Below, piece after piece: positions 43,079 through 54,866 of a stretch of 64,000 nt of DNA; within the stretch, counting starts at the first letter, position 1; every line of letters starts with the position of its first letter. Under the pieces are notes generated by a model, which saw nothing but the letters and a program-made list of their open reading frames with translations, was not told the origin of the DNA and did not search any database. The DNA is from Microlunatus kandeliicorticis (lineage in GTDB: Bacteria > Actinomycetota > Actinomycetes > Propionibacteriales > Propionibacteriaceae), in assembly GCF_014137855.1 (NCBI RefSeq), contig NZ_JACGWT010000001.1:62001-126000 (forward strand), read 5' to 3'. Both the position numbers and the translations under genes were made by a program.

Positions 43079-43768
43079 TCAGTCCACCGGGCCGACGACG
43101 TGGCTGCGCCGGTCGGTCGACACCCAGCGCTCGCAGCGGCCGAGTTCGGCGTCGGTGACGTAGCCCGCCTGCAGGTCGATCCGGCTCACCAGCCGCGCCC
43201 CGGTCGCCGCGCAGACCTCGTCGACCGGACGCGGGTCGCGACCCAGCACCACGACGACCCGGAGCAGCCGCTGGATGCGGTTCACCTCGAGGGTCGCCAG
43301 CACGTCGGCGTCGACCGCCGGGGTGACGATCACCAGCGAGCGGTCGCCGAGCAGGGTCTTCTCCAGCAACCCCACCAGCTCCCGCAGCGAGGTCACCGGC
43401 TCGGCGCAGACCAGCACCGCCGGCTGGTCGAGCACCGCCCACCCGGTCTCGCGGTCGGTGACGAAGTCGCGCGAGGCGTACCCGAGCGGCACGGTGACCG
43501 CGCGGTCGAGCTGGTCACGGAGCCGCCGGCGCTCCTCGTTGCTCAGGCCCGGCGCGGCGCCCTCGGGTTCGCGCCGGGCCTGGAGCTCGGAGAGATAGCG
43601 CGGTGCGGCGGCGGGTTCGGGGCTGAACTGCGGGATCCGTCGGTCGGGCACCGAGGTGAGCTCGGCGACCCGACGTCGGTGCGCGGTCCGGTCCGACAGC
43701 GCCCCGTACAGGATGATCCCGACGCCGGCGACCAGCACCAGCACGAGGCCGATCACCCAGGGCTGCAC
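43079..43768 (-). CDS. Membrane-anchored protein with a GroEL apical-domain-like region
   Basis: A 229-residue protein: one N-terminal membrane helix (residues 5-24), a linker, then residues about 94-225 that can be aligned by eye to the GroEL apical domain. GYASRDFVTDRETGWAVLDQ compares with the GroEL GYLSPYFIN...ETG segment, TSLRELVGLLEK with helix H, and DVLATLEVNRIQ with GEALATLVVN (helix I). The equatorial and ATPase domains are absent. It could bind unfolded peptides at the membrane; this is inference. GTG 43768 is used. It lies 31 bp after a WhiB gene. Confidence 0.75.
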   Translation of the reverse strand: MQPWVIGLVLVLVAGVGIILYGALSDRTAHRRRVAELTSVPDRRIPQFSPEPAAAPRYLSELQARREPEGAAPGLSNEERRRLRDQLDRAVTVPLGYASRDFVTDRETGWAVLDQPAVLVCAEPVTSLRELVGLLEKTLLGDRSLVIVTPAVDADVLATLEVNRIQRLLRVVVVLGRDPRPVDEVCAATGARLVSRIDLQAGYVTDAELGRCERWVSTDRRSHVVGPVD

Positions 43769-43799
43769 CCGGTCCAGACTGCCACAGTCCCGGTGCGGG

Positions 43800-44369
43800 T
43801 CAGGCGGCTCGCGCCCGCGGTCCCTGACGGTTGGCGACCTGCCGGGCCACGGCCAGCACCTGGGTCGGGGTGACGGCCGGGCGGACACTCTGGCGCGGCT
43901 CGTCGAGCCCCAGACGGTCGCGGCGCAGGTGGCGCTTGACGGTCGAGGTGGAGCAGCCGAGCCGCTCGGCCAGCTGGTCGAGCGTGTCGTGCGGCCGCGA
44001 CATCCGCAGCCGCAGCACCTCCTCGCGGTCGATCCGGTGGTGCGGGACGCTGACGCCGGCGAGGGCGTCGAGGTCCTCCGGCTCGACCTTGAGCTTGAGC
44101 CGCCGCCGGATGGCCCGGCGCTGCTTCTCGGTGGTCCCGGCGATGACGCCGGCCACGTCGTGGTCGACGACGGCGGCGAAGAGGCACTTTGCCTGCACCG
44201 GGCAGCTCGCGCAGAGCGCGGTCGCCTCGCGGAGCAGGGTCTCGTAGCGGCGTCGCACCGTCGGGTCGGTCTCGCCGGTCGGCGGCTCCTCGAGGAGCGG
44301 GTGCGTGAACAGCTCGCTGCGGGTGGCGCACGGGGTGAGGGACGGCGCCGGGGGACGCTGACTTGTCAT
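43800..44369 (-). CDS. WhiB-family iron-sulfur regulator with C-terminal HTH
   Basis: A 189-residue protein. Four cysteines (14, 53, 56, 62; CASCPVQAKC) bind the [4Fe-4S] cluster. The usual G(V/I)WGG turn is GVIAG. Unlike most WhiB proteins it has a second half with a helix-turn-helix (LDQLAERLGCSTSTVKRHLR). It probably senses redox or NO and binds DNA directly. The apical-domain protein follows in the same direction. Confidence 0.85.
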   Translation of the reverse strand: MTSQRPPAPSLTPCATRSELFTHPLLEEPPTGETDPTVRRRYETLLREATALCASCPVQAKCLFAAVVDHDVAGVIAGTTEKQRRAIRRRLKLKVEPEDLDALAGVSVPHHRIDREEVLRLRMSRPHDTLDQLAERLGCSTSTVKRHLRRDRLGLDEPRQSVRPAVTPTQVLAVARQVANRQGPRARAA

Positions 44370-44628
44370 CGGTTTGCTCCGGAGTGGTGGGGGCGGTGGT
44401 GATCAGGTCGATCACGGGAACAGTGAAGAACCGCCGCCTCAGTGGTTCGTCGGGACACCGCTTGATTTGTGTTTGTTGTCGCGAGGGATTCGCACAAGAA
44501 AGGGGGAGCGGATTGCTTCACTTCCTCAAGAAGAGCCCAAGCTCCGCTCAAGAGTCGTTATCAGGTGCGGATAGATTGGCGGAACCGATCACCGACGAGC
44601 CGAATCCGGAACGCCCAGGAGGTGCGGC

Positions 44629-45108
44629 ATGCGACCGTACGAGTCCGACGTCGACCGCCAGATCCGCGAGGCGCAGGAGGCCGGGGCCTTCGACAACTTG
44701 AAGGGCTCCGGGAAGCCGCTGCCGGGTCTGACCGGGCGGCACGACCCGAACTGGTGGGTCAACCAGTGGGTGCAGCGCGAGGACCTGTCGGGCGTGCTGC
44801 CGCCGTCGCTGGCGCTGCGCCGGGCGATCGAGGAGCTGCCCGAGACGGTGGCCGGGGAGCGCGACGAGCAGCGGGTGCGCGAGATCGTCGCCGACCTGAA
44901 CAGCCAGATCCGGCACGGCCGGGTGCACGGTCTCGACGGCCCGCCGATCTTCCTGCAGACCCAGGACGTCGAACGGGTGGTGCGCGAGTGGCGGGAGGGG
45001 CGCGCGCGGGCGCAGGCAACGGATCCCGCACCGACCGAGGGCGGCGCCGACCCGGTCGGGCCGTCCGGGCGCTGGGCGCGGTTCCGTGCCTGGCTCACCC
45101 GGCGCTGA
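44629..45108 (+). CDS. DUF1992 (DnaJC28-like) protein
   Basis: A 159-residue soluble protein. VDRQIREAQEAGAFDNLKGSGKPL with GLTGRHDPNWWVN and LPPSLALRRAIEELP is the DUF1992 pattern, shared with the conserved domain of human DNAJC28. Function unknown. GGAGG at 44620-44624 sets the start. Convergent with the ABC transporter operon, 6 bp apart. Confidence 0.9.
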   Translation: MRPYESDVDRQIREAQEAGAFDNLKGSGKPLPGLTGRHDPNWWVNQWVQREDLSGVLPPSLALRRAIEELPETVAGERDEQRVREIVADLNSQIRHGRVHGLDGPPIFLQTQDVERVVREWREGRARAQATDPAPTEGGADPVGPSGRWARFRAWLTRR

Positions 45109-45114
45109 GGACGC

Positions 45115-46817
<1,703 letters not shown>

Positions 46818-46821
<4 letters not shown>

Positions 46822-48497
46822 CGGCTGACCGTCACCCGGAGGTAGTTCGGGTAGGCCGGGAACTCGCCGATGAAGAAGTTCTGCACCTTCGAGCCGTGCA
46901 GGAACGAGTTCTTCGCGTAGCTCAGCGGCACCACCGGGGCGTCGGCCATGATCGCCTTGTCGGCCTCGGCCCACAGCGCCTCCGCCTTGGTCTGGTCGAC
47001 CTCACCGGTGGCCTGTTTGATCAGCGCGTCGACCTTGGCGTTGTCGTAGCGCGAGGTGTTGTACCCGCCGTTGCCGATCTGGCTCGAGTCGAACAGCGGC
47101 TGGATGTTGCCGTTCGCGCTGGGGAAGTCCGGCTGCCAGCTGCCCAGGTAGAGGTCGTAGTCGCCGTTGCCCTGGGTCACCGCGCTGGACAGCGCGTTGT
47201 CGTCGAGCGGACGCAGGGTGATGGTCACCCCGCCGATCCGCTGCAGCGCCTGCTGGATCGCCTGCGCCTGGGCCAGCGCGATCGGCTGGTTCGAGACGAG
47301 CAGGGTGAGCTTCAGGTTGCTCTGGCCCGACTCGCTGAGCAGCTGCTTGGCCTTGGCCACGTCGCCGTCGTCCCCCGCCGGGTAGTCGTCGTAGACCTGA
47401 CGACCGGGGATGCCGGGCGTGATCAACGTCGTCGCCGGGTCACCCGAGACCGAGCCGCCGGAGGCGGTGATGAAGGCCTTGCGGTCGATCGCGTAGTTGA
47501 ACGCCTGACGGACCTTGACGTTCTTGAGCGCGCCGCGCTGGGTGTTCATGCTGAGGAAGTTGAGCGCGCCGTCGGCCGAGGTCACCAGCCGGTTGCCGAC
47601 CTGCGGGTTGCCCTGGGCCTGGGCCAGTTGCGCCGCGGGGACGAAGTCCGCGCCGAAGGAGGTGGCGTTGGCGCCCGAGTCGCTGATCAGGGCCTGGGCC
47701 TGGACCGTCTCGTCCTGACCCATCTTGAAGGTGATGGTGTCGGGACCGGCGGTGCGGGCCTGGTCGGTGGCCTGGCTCCAGTTCGGGTTGCGGCTCATGG
47801 TGAGCGAGACGCCCTGCTGTAGCTTGTCGATCTTGTACGGGCCGGAGGCCGCCGGGTCGTTGCCGTAGGTGGCGGGGTTGGTGTCCTTGGCCTTCGGGAC
47901 CGGCGCGAACGCACCCATCGAGACGATCCACGGCCAGTCCCCGTACGGCGCGTTGAGGTGGAAGACGATCGTCTTGTCGTTCGGGGTCTCGATCGACGAC
48001 AGCTGCTTGCCGTCGTAGGGCCCGCCGTAGCTCGAGCCGCCGACCAGCAGCGACTTGTGGTAGCTCAGGCCGCCGGACAGCTGCGGGGCGAACGAGCGCT
48101 CGACGCCGTACTTGATGTCCTCGCTGGTGATCGGGGTGCCGTCGTCGTACTTGAGGCCGTCCTTGAGCGTGTAGGTCCAGGTGCGCCCGCCGTCGCTGGG
48201 CCGGCCGGTGTCGGTGGCCAGGTCCGGGATCACCTTGGTCGGCGCGTTCGGGCTGGTCTCCCAGCTGGTCAGCCGGCGCAGCACCAGGCCGAGGCTGGTG
48301 ATGGCCAGGCTCTGGCTCTTGGCCGGGTCGAAGTTGAGCTGGGTCGAGGAGGTGAGGATGGTCAGGTCCCCGCCCTTGGTGGCAGCGGTCGTCTGGTTGC
48401 TGCTCGACTGGCTGGGGTTGGCGTTGCAGCCGCTCACCAGCAGCAGGCCGGCGGCGACGACGCCGAGGACCCGCAGTGCGCGGGGCGGTTTCTTCAT
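46818..48497 (-). CDS. Peptide ABC transporter substrate-binding lipoprotein (family 5)
   Basis: A 559-residue exported lipoprotein with lipobox LLLVSGC. LAITSLGLVLRRLTSWET, TYTLKDGLKYDDGTPITSED and VRQAFNYAIDRKAF are SBP_bac_5 signatures, typical of dipeptide, oligopeptide or nickel binding. Start ATG 48497 follows AAAGGGAT. Together with two permeases and the fused ATPase it forms a full importer; the operon reads permease, permease, binding protein, ATPase on this strand. Confidence 0.94.
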
Positions 48498-48523
48498 GGG
48501 GTGATCCCTTTCGGTGGTCGGTC

Positions 48524-49518
<995 letters not shown>

Positions 49519-49522
<4 letters not shown>

Positions 49523-50451
49523 CGGGCCCGCCCCGTGCGCGGGTCGAGGACGTCCCGCAGGCCGTCGCCGAACAGGTTGAAGGCCATGGTGATCAGGAAC
49601 AGCGCGGCTCCGGGGAAGACCAGGAACATCGGGTCGATGCCGACCCAGGCGATCGCGTCGCCGATCGAGCGGCCCCAGGCCGGGGTGGGCGGCGGCACGC
49701 CGACGCCGAGGAACGACAGCGCCGCCTCCGCGCCGATCTTGCCGGGGATCGAGATGGTGGCGAAGACGATGATCGTCGCGGTCAGGTTGGGCAGCAGCTC
49801 CGAGGCCATCACGTGCAGCGGGCCCGCGCCGGAGGCGCGGGCCGCGGTGACGTAGTTGCGCTCCTTGAGCGCCAGGGTCTGGCCGCGCACCACTCGGGCG
49901 ATGGTCGGCCAGCCGAAGAAGCCGATCACCAGCACGATCAGGAACGACTTCGGGAACGAGGCCGGGACGATCGCGCCGAGCGCGATGATGAAGATCAGCG
50001 ACGGGAAGCCGAAGATCACGTCGGTGACCCGGCTGACGATCCGGTCGGTCCAGCCGCCGACGTAGCCGGCGACCACGCCGATGACCACGCCGAGGGCCAC
50101 CGAGACGACGGTGGCGGTGATACCGACCAACAGCGAGGTCCGGGCGCCGTAGACGACGACGGAGAAGAGGTCGCGGCCGGTCAGCGGCTCGACCCCGAAC
50201 CAGTGCCGGGCACTGATCCCGCCACCGAACCCCTTCGGCGCGGTGTTGGGGCCGAGGGCGTCGAGGTCGTAGTCGTAGGGGTTGTTGCCTGAGACCGCGC
50301 TGAGCACCGGGGCCAGCAGGGCGATCAGCACGAACGCGACGATGATGACGCCGCCGGCCACCGCGGCTCGGTCGCGTCGCAGTCGCCGCCAGAAGTCTAC
50401 CCCGGGCCGCGCGACGACCGGGGTCTGTTCGGTGAGCGCGCCGGACGCCAT
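49519..50451 (-). CDS. ABC transporter permease, DppC/OppC type
   Basis: A 310-residue permease with the OppC_N segment FWRRLRRDRAAVAGGVIIVA and the EAA loop ERNYVTAARASGAGPLHVM. Six membrane helices are visible. ATG 50451 follows GGGGAGGAG; an upstream in-frame extension has no support. First gene of the peptide transporter operon. Confidence 0.94.
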
Positions 50452-50592
50452 GCGGACTCCTCCCCGGGTGGATCTGTCGGACGGTTGCGGCGGGTGCCAA
50501 GGGTGCCCAACAGCGTGCCACGGTCCGGCATTCCCGACCACGACGCCCGACTTTCGGACGAGCCGCTGGGAGGCTGAGGGTCGGCTCCGTGG

Positions 50593-51963
50593 TCAGCGGG
50601 CGAAGACCAGCCCGGCGATGGCGGCGTTGGCCAGGTTTGCCAGGGTGGCGGCGAGCAGGGCGCGGACGCCGACCCGGGCCACGAACCCGCGGATCTGGGT
50701 GCGCAGGCTGCCGAGGGCGCCGATGCTGATGGCGATCGAGCCGAAGTTGGCGAACCCGGCGAGCGCGAACGTCACCACCACCACGGTGACCGGCGACAGC
50801 CGCGACACCTGCGGGCCGAACTCGCCGTAGGCCACGAACTCGTTGAGCACGGTCTTGAGGCCGATGAACTGGCCGGCCTCGACCGCCTCTCTCCAGGGCA
50901 CGCCGAGCAGCCAGGCCACCGGGGCCATCGCGTAGCCGAGCAGTTTCTGGAAGGTCAGGCCCTCGACGCCGAACAGCCCGGCGATCCCACCGATGATCCC
51001 GTTGGCCAGCGCGATCAGGGCGACGAAGGCGATCAGCAGGCAGCCGATGGTCACGGCCACCCTGCCGCCGGCCAGGGCGCCGCGGGCGAGCGCGTCGAGG
51101 ATGTTGGTCGACTCGGTGTCGCGCACGTCGCGGACGTCGAAGTCGTCGGCGGTCGTCGCGGCCTCGGCCCGGCTGACCCGGGTGACCTCGAGCCGCGCCC
51201 GCTTCCCACTGTTCGCCTTCGCCGGGGCTGCCTCGGCGTCGGCATCGGCCGACGCCCCGGTCGCCTCGGGTGTGCCGGCGGGGACGCCCTCCACCTCGGC
51301 CCGGACAGTGTCCGGCCAGATGATCTTGGCCATCACCAGCGCGGCCGGGGCGTTCATCACGGTGGCGGCGAGCAGGTAGGGGAGCGGGGCACCGAGCAGG
51401 GCGTAGCCGACCAGTGTCGAGCCGGAGGCCGCGGTGAGGCCGGCGACCACGATGGTGAAGGTCTGCGAGGCGGTCAGCCGCTTCAGATAGGGGCTGATCA
51501 ACAACGGCGCCTCGGACAGCCCGAGGAAGACCACCACGGCGGCGTACATCGACTCGACCTTGCTGACCTTGAGCAGCTTGCCGATCGCCCCGCCGATGAC
51601 GTGCGTGGCGAACTGGATGACCCGCAGATAGAGCAGCAGATAGATCAGCGCGCCGAGGAAGATGATCACCGGCAGCACCTGGAGGGCGAAGGCGACCCCG
51701 CTGGGGGCGCCGACCTTGGCCAGCGGTCCGAACACGAAGTCGGTGCCCGACTGGGTGAAGCCGATCAGCTTCTCCACCTGCCGCGAGAGCCAGTTGAGCA
51801 CGTCGCGGCCGGGGGTGGTGCGGAGCACTAGGAAGGCGAAGATCACCTGGAGCAGCAGCGCGACGATCACCGTGCGCCAGCGGATGCCGCGCCGGTGCCG
51901 GGAGGCCAGCACCGCGATGCCGAGCAGCAGGACCAGGCCCAGGACACCGCGCAGTGCTTCCAT
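50593..51963 (-). CDS. NupC-type concentrative nucleoside transporter
   Basis: A 456-residue CNT family importer with the signatures VVVFLGLSEAPLLISPYL, AASGSTLVGYALLGAP and KTVLNEFVAYGEF. A 60-residue Ala/Asp/Glu-rich cytosolic insertion (about residues 230-290) splits the core and is not usual. ATG 51963 lies 6 nt after TACATT (complement of 51970-51975), predicting a leaderless mRNA. Coupling ion (H+ or Na+) unknown. Confidence 0.93.
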   Translation of the reverse strand: MEALRGVLGLVLLLGIAVLASRHRRGIRWRTVIVALLLQVIFAFLVLRTTPGRDVLNWLSRQVEKLIGFTQSGTDFVFGPLAKVGAPSGVAFALQVLPVIIFLGALIYLLLYLRVIQFATHVIGGAIGKLLKVSKVESMYAAVVVFLGLSEAPLLISPYLKRLTASQTFTIVVAGLTAASGSTLVGYALLGAPLPYLLAATVMNAPAALVMAKIIWPDTVRAEVEGVPAGTPEATGASADADAEAAPAKANSGKRARLEVTRVSRAEAATTADDFDVRDVRDTESTNILDALARGALAGGRVAVTIGCLLIAFVALIALANGIIGGIAGLFGVEGLTFQKLLGYAMAPVAWLLGVPWREAVEAGQFIGLKTVLNEFVAYGEFGPQVSRLSPVTVVVVTFALAGFANFGSIAISIGALGSLRTQIRGFVARVGVRALLAATLANLANAAIAGLVFAR

Positions 51964-52165
51964 GTCCGCAATGTAGCGGCGCCGACCGTCGAGCACGCCG
52001 GGACGGGGCGGTTGGTAGGTCCGTTGCCGAATCGTCACCCGACGCACACCGCCGGACCTTGTCGCGCGGCGGACGAGATCGTTAGGGTCGTGATTCCGCC
52101 AGGCCCGGCCGGCCCCCGACGTCGTTCCGGCCGCGTGGCACGGCGTCCCCCGATCGAAGGAAGCC

Positions 52166-53911
52166 ATGACCCGCTCGTCCGCACGCCGTCCGTCCCGTGC
52201 GCGCGGTCGGTGGTCCGCCGCCGCGCTCGGCCTGGTCTCGTCCGTGCCGCTGGCGGTCCCGGTGCTGACTGCCGCGCCGGCCGAGGCGGCGCCGGCCGTT
52301 CCGCCGGTCACGATCACCACGACGGGTCGGCCGGCGGCTCCGGCGCCGACGGTGCCGAAGATCAGCTGGGCGAGTTGCGGACCGGACTACCCGGCCTTCC
52401 AGTGCGCGACCGTTCGCGTCCCGACCGACTACGACAGGCCGCGGGGGGCGACCACGAAGATCGCGATCACCCGGTTGCCGGCGGCGAGGCCGTCGGAGCG
52501 GATCGGCTCGTTGTTCACCAACCCGGGCGGTCCCGGCGGGTCCGGGGTGGACTTCGTCCAGCAGAACGCGCAGGCCGTCTACAGCCAGACGGTCCGCAAC
52601 CGGTTCGACATCGTCGGGTTCGACCCGCGCGGGGTGAACCGCTCGAATCCGGCGACGTGTTTCCGCGACCCGGTGGAGGAGAGCAGCGCGCTCTCCTCGA
52701 CGCTGCCGTTCCCGCTCAACCCGGGCGCCGAGCCGCGCTACGCGGCCGAGTCGAAGTCGCTGGCCGCCCACTGCGCCGCGACCTCGCCGGGACGGCTCTC
52801 ACACATGTCCACCGCGAACGTCGCGCGCGACCTGGAGCTGCTCCGCCGGGCCGTCGGCGACGCCCGGCTGAACTACGCCGGCTACTCCTACGGCACGTTC
52901 CTCGGCGCGACCTACGCCAAGCTGTTCCCCGGGAAGATTCGCGCGATGGTGCTCGACGGCACCCTCGACCCGCGGGTCTACGTCGGGCGCGACGCGCGCT
53001 ACCGCAACGTGCCGGCCGGGATCCGGATCGGTCAGGACCGCGGCGGGGCGGAGGTGTTCGGGCAGTTCCTGACGCTGTGCGCCCAGGCGGGCCCGGACGT
53101 CTGCTCGTTCGCGCAGCTCGGTCAGCCGTCCACGGTGGCCCGGACGATGTTCGACCGGCTCAAGCAGCGTCCGGCGGTCTACCGGGTGCCGGGGGCGCAG
53201 ACGGTCAGCGTCGACTACCAGCTCGCGGTGGGGACGATCTACAACGGCCTGTACACCCCGACCAACTGGCTCGACCTGGCCGACTTCATGACCAGCGTCG
53301 CCCGGGCGCTCGAGCCGTCCAGCGCGCGGGTCCGCCCGCTGCCCACCGCGGTGCTGCAGCGGGGGAGCGATTACCTGGCGACGGTCCGGCGAGGTCAGGA
53401 CTACCCGTCGATCGGTGGCGCGCTGGGCAGCAGCTGCGTCGACACGGTGACCCCGAACCCGCGGGTCTACCCGGCGGCCGCCGACCGCTCGGACGCGAAC
53501 CACCCGGAGTTCGGGCGCTACCGGACCTGGGAGGACCTGCCCTGCTGGTATCTGCAGCGTGACGGCGTCGTCGACCGCGACGCCTACCGCGGCGGCTGGA
53601 AGCAGACGACCCGGACGCCGGTGCTGGTGCTCGGGACGCGTCACGACCCGGCGACGCCCTACGCCAGCACCAAGCCGTTCGCCTCGCTGTTCCCGAAGGC
53701 CACGGTGATCACCCTCGACGGGTGGGGTCACACCACCCTCGGCCAGAGCGCCTGCACCGACGCCCAGGTGACCAGTTATCTGGTGGCGCCGACGGCGAAG
53801 CGGTCGGCCACGACGTGCCAACCGGACAGCCGGCCGTTCACCTTCACCTTCTCGAGGCGGGCCGAGCAGCGCGCCGCCGCGGGAGCGTGGCTGGCGGCCG
53901 TCGACCGCTGA
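52166..53911 (+). CDS. Secreted alpha/beta hydrolase, tripeptidyl aminopeptidase-like
   Basis: A 581-residue exported enzyme. The signal peptide ends near AEAAPA; the alpha/beta core shows the oxyanion loop FTNPGGPGGSG, DIVGFDPRGVNRS, nucleophile Ser in YAGYSYGTFLG, acid Asp in LVLGTRHDPATPY and His in DGWGHTTLGQS. Homologues (Streptomyces Tap/SlpD group) cleave tripeptides from secreted proteins. GAAGGAAGCC precedes the ATG. Could feed peptides to the nearby importer (inference). Confidence 0.92.
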   Translation: MTRSSARRPSRARGRWSAAALGLVSSVPLAVPVLTAAPAEAAPAVPPVTITTTGRPAAPAPTVPKISWASCGPDYPAFQCATVRVPTDYDRPRGATTKIAITRLPAARPSERIGSLFTNPGGPGGSGVDFVQQNAQAVYSQTVRNRFDIVGFDPRGVNRSNPATCFRDPVEESSALSSTLPFPLNPGAEPRYAAESKSLAAHCAATSPGRLSHMSTANVARDLELLRRAVGDARLNYAGYSYGTFLGATYAKLFPGKIRAMVLDGTLDPRVYVGRDARYRNVPAGIRIGQDRGGAEVFGQFLTLCAQAGPDVCSFAQLGQPSTVARTMFDRLKQRPAVYRVPGAQTVSVDYQLAVGTIYNGLYTPTNWLDLADFMTSVARALEPSSARVRPLPTAVLQRGSDYLATVRRGQDYPSIGGALGSSCVDTVTPNPRVYPAAADRSDANHPEFGRYRTWEDLPCWYLQRDGVVDRDAYRGGWKQTTRTPVLVLGTRHDPATPYASTKPFASLFPKATVITLDGWGHTTLGQSACTDAQVTSYLVAPTAKRSATTCQPDSRPFTFTFSRRAEQRAAAGAWLAAVDR

Positions 53912-53985
53912 CCGGTCGCGGTCGGCGCTCGCCCGCGGTTCGGGCGGACCGGTAGGTTGGGGGCGCGTCCGGCCGTCCGGCTCGC

Positions 53986-54058
53986 GGGCCTCTAGCTCAA
54001 CTGGCAGAGCAGCGGACTTTTAATCCGCGGGTTGTGGGTTCGAGTCCCACGGGGCCTA
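53986..54058 (+). tRNA. tRNA-Lys (anticodon TTT)
   Basis: A 73-nt cloverleaf: acceptor GGGCCTC with GGGGCCT, D-arm GCTCAACTGGCAGAGC, anticodon arm GCGGA-CTTTTAA-TCCGC, T-arm GTGGG-TTCGAGT-CCCAC and discriminator A. No encoded CCA. Its last three bases double as the stop codon of the convergent TetR gene. Confidence 0.95.
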
Positions 54059-54763
54059 CCGAGTGCCGCCCCGCTGGATCTCGCCGACCCTTCCCGACGT
54101 TCGCGGCCTCGTGGGTGCCATCACCGCGTGAGTCTGGTCGCTCGTCAGCGGCCCGACCGGCAGCGGTGTCGCGGGCCCCGGGTGGGCGCGCAGGCCGTCC
54201 AGCATGAGGTGGAGATACCGGCGGTAGAGCTCGGGATGGGCGTCCCGGGATCGCGTCATGATGGCGTTGAGCCCGATCTGGATGAAGGTCAGATCGGTGC
54301 CGGTGACGTCGCTCCGCAGCTGACCTGCCTCCTGGGCCCGCGCGACGAGAGCGCGGTTCTTGGGGGCAGTGACCTCGCGGTTCCAGTCGTGTTGCTCCTG
54401 GCTGATCCGGTCTCCGCTCACGATCTGCGCAAGACCCTTGTCGCGGAGCTGCAGCGCGAGCGAGGTCTCCAGATAGCCGACCAGACCCTGCCAGGGATCC
54501 GGATCCGCGAGGCCGGCGTCTGCGGCAGCGGCCAGTTCGATGGTCTGCTCGGCGAAGAGGGCGTCGAGCAGCTCGCCCTTGTTGGCGAACCGACGGTAGG
54601 CGGTGCCCACGCCGAGGCCGGCGTGCCGGGCGATGTCGTCGAGGGTGACGTCGAAGCCCTGGTCCGCCAGCAGCTCGCGAGCGGCGGCCAGCAGACGGCG
54701 CCGGTTCTGCGCGGCGTCGCGTCGCAGGGTGCGCGGTCCCTGTGCTGCTGCGCCTCCGGCCAT
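54056..54763 (-). CDS. TetR family repressor of the divergent MFS exporter
   Basis: A 235-residue regulator with the HTH VTLDDIARHAGLGVGTAYRR and a SbtR/TetR_C-like ligand domain. ATG 54763 lies 6 nt after TACAGT (complement of 54770-54775), predicting a leaderless mRNA. The TAG stop is contributed by the tRNA-Lys 3' end, giving an extended basic tail. The divergent MFS gene 103 bp away is the probable target. Confidence 0.9.
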   Translation of the reverse strand: MAGGAAAQGPRTLRRDAAQNRRRLLAAARELLADQGFDVTLDDIARHAGLGVGTAYRRFANKGELLDALFAEQTIELAAAADAGLADPDPWQGLVGYLETSLALQLRDKGLAQIVSGDRISQEQHDWNREVTAPKNRALVARAQEAGQLRSDVTGTDLTFIQIGLNAIMTRSRDAHPELYRRYLHLMLDGLRAHPGPATPLPVGPLTSDQTHAVMAPTRPRTSGRVGEIQRGGTR

Positions 54764-54783
54764 GCCTCGACTGTAGCCGATCC

Positions 54784-54845
54784 GGAGACCGCTTCTCCGT
54801 TTCTGTGGTAGCGTCGGCGCGGAAGCGGAGGCGTTGGCTCCGTTT
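54784..54845. promoter_or_regulatory. Paired TetR operators upstream of the MFS gene
   Basis: Palindrome 1 is GGAGACCGCTTCTCC (54784-54798). Palindrome 2 (54823-54845) has arms AAGCGGAG and CTCCGTTT. Both share a CGGAG/CTCCG core, and CTCCGTTT occurs in each. They flank the MFS promoter. Confidence 0.65.
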
Positions 54846-54866
54846 ATGACCAGGAGGAGAGACGCG

